This document shows positions 58,251 to 64,000 of a stretch of 64,000 nucleotides of DNA, piece after piece. A program made the position numbers and the translations under genes. The stretch covers positions 1,253,560 through 1,317,559 of the forward strand of contig NW_009799099.1 of the NCBI RefSeq assembly GCF_000213175.1, in the 5' to 3' direction. The DNA comes from Neurospora tetrasperma FGSC 2508. Taxonomy: Eukaryota; Ascomycota; Sordariomycetes; Sordariales; Sordariaceae. The notes beneath the pieces were generated by a model. The model was not told the DNA's origin, did no database searches, and saw nothing but the letters and a program-made list of their open reading frames with translations. Position 1 is the first letter of the stretch, and the number at the start of each line of letters is the position of its first letter.

Positions 58251-60252
58251 TTACGCCGGGTAAGCAGCACCATCGCCTCTCATATCGCTTCCCGCCGACC
58301 ACACCCCCGTGCCGTCAACATCCTTCGTCCATCGAATAATTTGTCCCCTACCGAACAAGGTTCTCCCCATACCCTTCACAACCTCCACCTTATGCCCCAA
58401 CTTCCTTAATCCATCTACCGTCTCCTCCGGCATCCCCTCTTCCACATGTACCGTCGCATCATACACATTCCCCTCATCTGGCATTCCCGCGCCGATACAC
58501 ACTCTCGGCGCATCCAACGCCTGCTGCGGGCTCAGCCCGCACAACACCTGCCCAAGCAACGTCTGCACATGCCCCTGCGGCTGCATGAACCCACCCATGA
58601 CGCCGAATACCGAGTGCAGACTGCTATCCTGCAAATTCGTGACCAGACCGGGAATAATCGTGTGGTAAGGCCTCTTTCTCGGCGCTAGCACATTCGGGTG
58701 CTTCGCATCCAGCGAGAAGTTGGCGCCGCGATTCTGAAGCGTGAAACCGCAGCCGGCGGGGATGATGCAGGTACCGAAGCCGCCGTAGTTGGAGTTGATA
58801 AACGAGATGGCGTTGCCTTGGGAGTCAGAGCAGGCAAAGTAGACGGTGTCGGAGGAGGTCAGGGCGGGAGAGGCGTACGGGTCGCCCGGTTGCAGGACCG
58901 AGGTGTTGGCGGAGGATGGAGAGAAGAGTTTGGCGCGCTCGGCGAGGTAGGAGGCCGAGATGAGCTGGGAGGTCGGGACGCCGGGAGCGGCGTTGGGGTC
59001 GGTGACGAACCAGGAGGCGTCGCCGAAGGAGATGCGGAGGGCTTCGACGATGGCGTGCAGGTAAGGAGCCGTGTTGTGGTCGGAGGGGCCGAAGGCTGGG
59101 ATGGTGCCTTGCTTGATGAGGTGCTTGAGGATGCCGAGGGCCATCAGGGCAACGATGCCTTGGCCGTTGGGAGGGTGTTCCCAAAGCTCGACGCCGTCGG
59201 TTTCGGAGGTGCCATGGGGGTTGGGAAATTTTAGGGAGATGGGCTCGACGGATTCGCTGCCGGTTTCGAGGTGGTGTTGGAGGTCGGCAAGCTCGAGATG
59301 GCCGCCGAGATCGTTGACGATTTTTACGAGTTCCTCGGCAATGCGACCGCTGTAGAAACCCTTCTTGCCTTCGGTTGCCAGGATGCGGAAGGTCTTGGCG
59401 AGGTTGGGGAGCTTGATGATTTCGCCGGCCTTGGGAGCGCGGACACCGCCAGGAGCAGAGGAATCGGCCTTTAACATCTCCGCGAAGTTGGGAGACGCTT
59501 CGCGGATGCCCTTTTCCTGTCTTCCCCACTGTTTCACTTGTCAGAGCGAGCACAATAAAGGAGGATTTGATAGGTACTCCCAAAACTCACGAAATAAGCT
59601 GTCGTCTCCGAAACAGGAAATCCTTTCTCACCCAGCTCAATCGCCGGTGCGAGAATCTGCTCCATGGTCAACTTGCCACTACCGAACCGCTCGACAGTAT
59701 CGACCCAACCGGCGGCAGCACCAGGTACTGTCACAGCGTGAACGCTGCTCATGGGGATCTTTCCCACGGTGCCCTCTGGAATTTTCAGGCTCTTTCGGAC
59801 GTTCTCGAGGGTACACTTGCCGCCCGCGCGTCCAGAGCCGTTCAGGGCCGAGACCTTGCCAGTCGAGGCATCGTAGTAGAGGCAGAACATGTCACCGCCA
59901 ATGCCGGTTGAGCAAGGCTCCGTCATGTTCAAGCCGGCAGCTAGAAAGTGTGAGATGAGATTGGTTAGTGAGCACTTCATCATGAGTTCCAGGTAGATGG
60001 CTGAAGCGTACCAACGGCCACGGCGGCGTCCTGACATGCATATCAGCAACTGTTATCAGTTTAGGGGAAAGGGGCAGTAAATCTCACGGCAGCATTTCCT
60101 CCTGCATTGAGGATGTCGATACCGCACTTGGCGGCAAGCGGTTGTGTGCAAGCCACAATTCCTTTGGTGCTATGAACCACGCTTCTTCGGCTCGGCCATT
60201 TCATGAACTCGGCCGATGGAGGTTGGTAGATGGATGAGGTGGGGAGAGGCAT
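58251..60252 (-). CDS. Gamma-glutamyltranspeptidase-like N-terminal nucleophile hydrolase
   Basis: Predicted self-processing Ntn hydrolase of the GGT family, acting on gamma-glutamyl amides or related acyl amides. Four exons (60252-60088, 60030-60012, 59940-59591, 59528-58251) give 603 residues; exon 2 is only 19 nt. Family landmarks include ACTQPLAAKCGIDILNAGGNAADAAVAV, NMTEPCSTGIGGDMFCLYYD, SVHAVTVPGAAAGWVDTVERFG and GQGIVALMALGILKHL. The autocleavage and catalytic Thr lies in DTVYFACSD at about residue 406. Then come SFINSNYGGFGTCIIPAGCGFTLQNRG, PYHTIIPGLV and GVMGGFMQPQGHVQ. The variant DTVYFAC motif, the Gly/Phe-rich oxyanion region and the lack of a signal anchor resemble the cytosolic GGT-like acylase subgroup rather than classical secretory GGT. 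Its 3' end lies 196 bp from that of the CENP-I gene. Confidence 0.88.
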
Positions 60253-61389
60253 GGTGGACTTGGATCCTGTCTAGTGAGTGGAGGAACACGGGCAGCGACG
60301 ACTGGATAACCCGGTGAAGTATGTAGTGTAGTAAGTCGAAGGGGAGTGGGCAGTGAACACCATTTATTGCCTCATCGGACCTTGCTCGTGAAACGTGGTA
60401 CAGGAATGGGTACCTGATCGGATACTGATAAACGGGCTATGAGTGTATGGCGATCTCGCTGTCATTGGTGACCGATACTATTGGATGACTTTTACTAAAT
60501 AGGAAGGCCTTCCTCGGATTTGACCCCTCCTTCCCTTGCGGAACATCGTTATGACACACAACATACCTATGAGGGGTGTTTTTGTTTCTTTATTCCCCTA
60601 CTATCGAACGATAGACCGCACGTACTAGATTATTTTCGGCTTCTTGACTCACAATTGGTGGTTTCATCACCAAAAGAGGATTCTTCTTCGGTTTGCCTTC
60701 TCCCGAGAGAGTACAGAGAAAGAGATTCGAGAAGGGTTCCCAAGCCATTGACCAACTAGCAACCACCAACTGCCGAGGCATCAAACTCACAGGCCCCCGG
60801 CTTCGGATTGCTCATGCATTCGGTGACCATCCGTTGATCCTGTTTTCGGTCTTCGAATTCCGAAGCTCGCCAACGTCCATTCGAGGTGGAACCAAGATGC
60901 CGAGCTCCGCGCCGCGTTGATTCCGGGGTTGCGGATATGTTGCCATGATTTTACTCGGGTCGGACCGGACCGGACCGGAGGATAAGAGGTGAGCAGGCGG
61001 GGGCGGGGGCTGGGGTCGGGAGATGTCAATTGAGGTGGGGTAGCTTTGCTCTCTCGACTGTAGTGATAACAGGAGCAGGGGTGCTGTTCGTCACTTATAT
61101 CTACGATTCTACCCGCATTTATGTTTGTGAAAACCATATGGCGGCGTTTTCAAGGTGTCGCAGCAATGAGTTCAATGGCTCGTGGATGACACGGACCTAC
61201 CAATACGAGTAGGTACCCAGAAGAGTCAGTCAGGTTCCCGGCAGCGCACTCTGAGGATGAGGTTGTGCTTGTCGTCAGTCATCTGCCTGGATAACTGCAA
61301 CCTCAGAGACAGCAACGTTCACGAGTTATCACATCACTGAGGAATCAATTGAACCGGCAGTGTTTCCCTTACACCTTTGTCACTACATC
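60253..61389. other. Upstream region of the GGT-like gene
   Basis: Both flanking genes are on the minus strand. A short CGGAC tandem (about 60963-60978) is present. No gene seen. Confidence 0.6.
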
Positions 61390-62632
61390 TTACTTCTGGA
61401 ATGACATGACGGCGTATCGGAAGCTGCCATTGGAGTATCCTCTCCTCATCGCGCGGAAGGCTTGCAGGAAGGCGATGCCGTCTCTGCCCTGGCTGAAGGC
61501 AAAAGCCCACAAAGAAGGGTTTTGTACCAGCGACCAGGAAATGTCCCTGCGGGTTCAAGTTAGCAAAGCCATCTACACGTAGATTCGCGGATGATAGTCA
61601 GGCTAACCATGTCTTGCTGACATCCTTGCTAATATCCTTGGGCTCATGGAAGACCTTGAGTCCAGCATCTGTAGCGAACTTAACATAGTCGGGCTGGGTG
61701 CACAGAGGCGGAAGCAGCATGCCGTCTGGTTCGATTTGTGTTAGCTGACTTTGATCTAGGATGTGCGCTTTCCTTTGGATAAATACCAACCTTCGATAGG
61801 CTTGATGTCATTGTCAAACTGTGTTTGGTTGAGTTCTTCGCCCTTGAACCAGTCGGCAAGAACCAGCTTTCCGCCCTGCTTGAGAACCTTGAAGGCATTC
61901 TGGAAGAAAAGAGCCTTGTTGGGAAAGTGGCTCAAAGCTTCACTGATCCACACAACATCGAAAGTGCCGGCGTCCGAGGCGAAATACTCGCCCATCTTCT
62001 CGGCGTCGAGCTCAAGAAACCTGACCTTGCCCTTCCCGAGCGCAATGAAGCCATCGGCATCTAGGGTGACGGTCTTGTGGTCACCCTGGATCTGTTTAGC
62101 GGCCTCGGCCTTGGTCAATCTGGTCGCCATTTCAACTTGCTTGGTGGAGATGGTGATGCCGGTTACGGTGCATCCCAACTCGGAGGCGAGGAAGCGCGAG
62201 GTGCCACCAATGCCACAGCCAGTATCGAGAACACGAGCGCCCTCTGAGACCTTGGAGATTTCAAGGAGGAGGCGGATCAGGTTGACCTGAGCAACTTCCT
62301 TGGTGTCCTTGGCCTTGGCCTCGTCTGTGGCCCAGTAACCGTGGTGAATATGCTCTCCCCTGTTCACTTGTCAGGTCTCTGTTGCTGTTGTCTCTTGAGG
62401 GTTGTTTGAGCTTTTAACAACCCAACCCCGTCAAGAACCTGATGATTAAGAGGTTGAAAACACACCATAGGTTTAGGTAGTAGTCGCTCGCCAGGTCATA
62501 ATGAAGCTTGATGCGATCTTTCAGAGCTTGCATCGTTGAGTGGGCAAGGCCCATTGGGGTATCATATTGCTTGCTGAGGTCAGTAACCTCATCTTGTCCT
62601 GTTTGTGTTGTCTGGCTTGTGACGGCGGCCAT
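61390..62632 (-). CDS. Class I SAM-dependent methyltransferase (tocopherol/sterol methyltransferase-like)
   Basis: Predicted small-molecule C- or O-methyltransferase of the gamma-tocopherol/sterol methyltransferase-like group; substrate unknown. Four exons (62632-62466, 62359-61791, 61725-61608, 61546-61390) give 336 residues. N-terminal DRIKLHYDLASDYYLNLWGEHIHHGYW is typical of this group. SAM motif I is VLDTGCGIGG at about 99-108, followed by VTGITISTKQVEMA, the DAEKMGEYF segment with FDVVWISEALSHFPNK, and VLKQGGKLVLADWFKG. The C-terminus (WAFAFSQGRDGIAFLQAFRAMRRGYSNGSFRYAVMSF) is conserved in fungal and bacterial relatives. At 336 residues it is shorter than Erg6 and lacks Erg6-type N-terminal sterol features. 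Introns are 106, 65 and 61 nt; one donor (GTTAGC) and one other (GTTGGT) are non-consensus but frame-required. Confidence 0.88.
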
Positions 62633-63387
62633 TGTGACGAATTGGTTGAAATATTAAGAATTGGAGAAATGGTGCAGTGGAAGGATTTGGGAGGAGGCCG
62701 GGCTCAGCGAAAGAAGATCTCGACAGAGACAAAATCAACTGCTGTTGTTTTGTTTGTTGTTGTTGTTGTGATAAGGGAGCTGGTGGATGCTGGGAAGTTG
62801 ATGAGCAGGAGGGGGAAGCGGGACGGAATGCGGCCGCTACGCTACGCTACCAGCCAAGAATTGGGAACTCGGCGGTTATGCCTGCTTTCAATCCAGTCTG
62901 CAGCTCATCATTGATTTGGACGCTGAAACTCTTTTGGATTTTACGCGCATGCAGTGATAGGTATCGGTGCCTGGCTATATCGGATCAGAAAATGTGGAGT
63001 GATCAAAACATGATCGTATCCTCGTTGAGCACCTTTAAGAATCGGCAAAGAGCGTTTCCCATTCGCATTGGTCAACTGGCAAAGCTACCAACAGAGGGGT
63101 TGCACTTGCACATGCAATCTCTGATGCAATCGCTTGTCGGTACGAAGGGAACCTAGCGAAGAGCCCACGCTCGAAGCACGCGAGACAACAGAGGTACATA
63201 GATATCCCCATCACTTCGAAGACAACTAATAGTCGATGAAATGCTGCAGGTACAAGCAGAGGCTGTTGAGCAACAAGAAAAACAAAAGGTGGTGAAAGAA
63301 ATGACGATAAAAACAGAAGTAGTGCAGATTTATTGCTTGAATACTTATAAATACCTGATTTGGTAAATCATTCAACAATCTTCCAAT
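62633..63387. other. Methyltransferase upstream region
   Basis: Presumed promoter and leader of the methyltransferase gene plus spacer to the tRNA gene. A TTG repeat lies at about 62750-62770. No gene seen. Confidence 0.6.
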
Positions 63388-63504
63388 GGCTGGATGGCCG
63401 AGCGGTCTAAGGCGCTAGACTCAAGAACCAAGTTCTTCTTCACAGCTGATGTGAGGTGCATTCTAGTCTCGCAAGAGGCGCGTGTTCGAATCACGCTTCA
63501 GTCA
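63388..63504 (+). tRNA. tRNA-Leu (anticodon CAA), intron-containing
   Basis: Type II tRNA with acceptor GGCTGGA/TTCAGTC, D-arm carrying GGTCTAAGGC, anticodon stem CTAGA/TCTAG with loop CTCAAG-T giving anticodon CAA (codon TTG), long variable arm TCTCGCAAGAGGC, T-arm GCGTG-TTCGAAT-CACGC and discriminator A. A 35-nt intron (63426-63460) lies one base 3' of the anticodon, the canonical position for eukaryotic tRNA introns; tRNA-Leu(CAA) is commonly intron-bearing in fungi. A long T-run follows as the Pol III terminator. Confidence 0.94.
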
Positions 63505-64000
63505 AACTTTTTGTTTTTTTTTTCCTGTTCATCCATATCAATACTAAACATCTCGAACAATTACGTTCTGAACCTAACACTTTTGTGATGATTTTTTTTT
63601 CTGTTTCTTTTTCCGGTTATCCCCCCTCTAAGAAGTGAAAAGTGCATACCCGTCATAACGGCACTGACGAGAAATTGAAGCTGCAGATCAGAAAGTACCA
63701 GGAAAGAGCAGTGGTGACTTCACGTTGAGAAGTTATGATGGACACTGGCGAGCAATTATAAGATCAAATCAAACACGGACAGTCCGATACCGCAATGCTT
63801 GCTGCGGTTGGAAAGGCCGTCACAAAACTGTGATAGGGATTACAATAATTTTCAAGCACACAGGCCAAAATGACTTTTCTATCCAGGAACCACTCAGGAC
63901 CGGGGCTCAAGCCATGATAAAAACACATCCGTGTGTGTAAGAGTATTCCGAAGGTGTGATGTCTTGATCGTGACGTGTTCGCTTTATTCCTACGACCTTT
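63505..64000. other. Right edge of window
   Basis: T-rich Pol III termination region followed by about 450 bases without a recognisable gene. Confidence 0.6.

Noticed and set aside
58698-59234. 178-codon plus-strand frame opposite the GGT-like gene
   Set aside because: Gly/Val-rich antisense shadow of an exon with clear GGT motifs.

Overview
The window is nuclear DNA of a filamentous ascomycete, almost certainly Neurospora or a very close Sordariales relative. Genes carry short introns (about 50-115 nt typically) with GTRAGT-type donors and CTAAC/CTGAC branch sites. The Hsp90 reconstructs to 705 residues ending MEEVD, and the FKBP to the 120 residues known for Neurospora. I saw no intact mobile element, no CRISPR array, no 5S rRNA gene and no clearly RIP-mutated AT-rich block.

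Layout. 1-2.5 kb: a calcineurin-like metallophosphoesterase. 2.5-11 kb: a gene-poor stretch with only broken frames, then the long pyrimidine-rich leader of a J-domain protein (11.2-12.9 kb). 14.5-16.5 kb: a sterol O-acyltransferase (MBOAT). 16.5-20.8 kb: a sparse region holding one unexplained 292-codon frame and a dense cluster of GGTACC sites upstream of a Ser/Thr kinase (20.8-23.3 kb). 24.4 kb: tRNA-Arg(CCG). 25.7-27.9 kb: Hsp90. 30.5-34.2 kb: FKBP12, a flavin-reductase-like protein and mitochondrial ribosomal protein bL31m. 35-42.5 kb: retromer subunit Vps5, then TAF5 and MED11 in divergent orientation. 43-52 kb: a small secreted cysteine-containing protein, vacuolar membrane protease Pff1, and a protein built from a GH3 C-terminal domain plus tandem GNAT domains but lacking the GH3 catalytic domain. 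55.6-62.6 kb: kinetochore protein CENP-I/Mis6, a gamma-glutamyltranspeptidase-like enzyme and a class I methyltransferase. 63.4 kb: intron-containing tRNA-Leu(CAA).

Most genes are conserved housekeeping functions (chaperones, transcription initiation, membrane traffic, mitochondrial translation, kinetochore) and do not form a metabolic cluster. The one suggestive pairing is TAF5/MED11, two RNA polymerase II initiation-machinery subunits that share a 778-bp intergenic region.

The most unusual signals are: a coding-like, in-frame tail after the MED11 stop, interrupted by two TAG codons in the same local context; an acid-free, Arg-rich in-frame extension ahead of the FKBP start that looks like a mitochondrial presequence; an alternative in-frame ATG inside the long first intron of TAF5; the catalytic-domain-less GH3C-GNAT protein with a GC-AG intron; and nine GGTACC palindromes in 1.4 kb ahead of the kinase gene. 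All exon junctions were deduced by reading splice signals and checking frame continuity by hand. No transcript data or database search was available.
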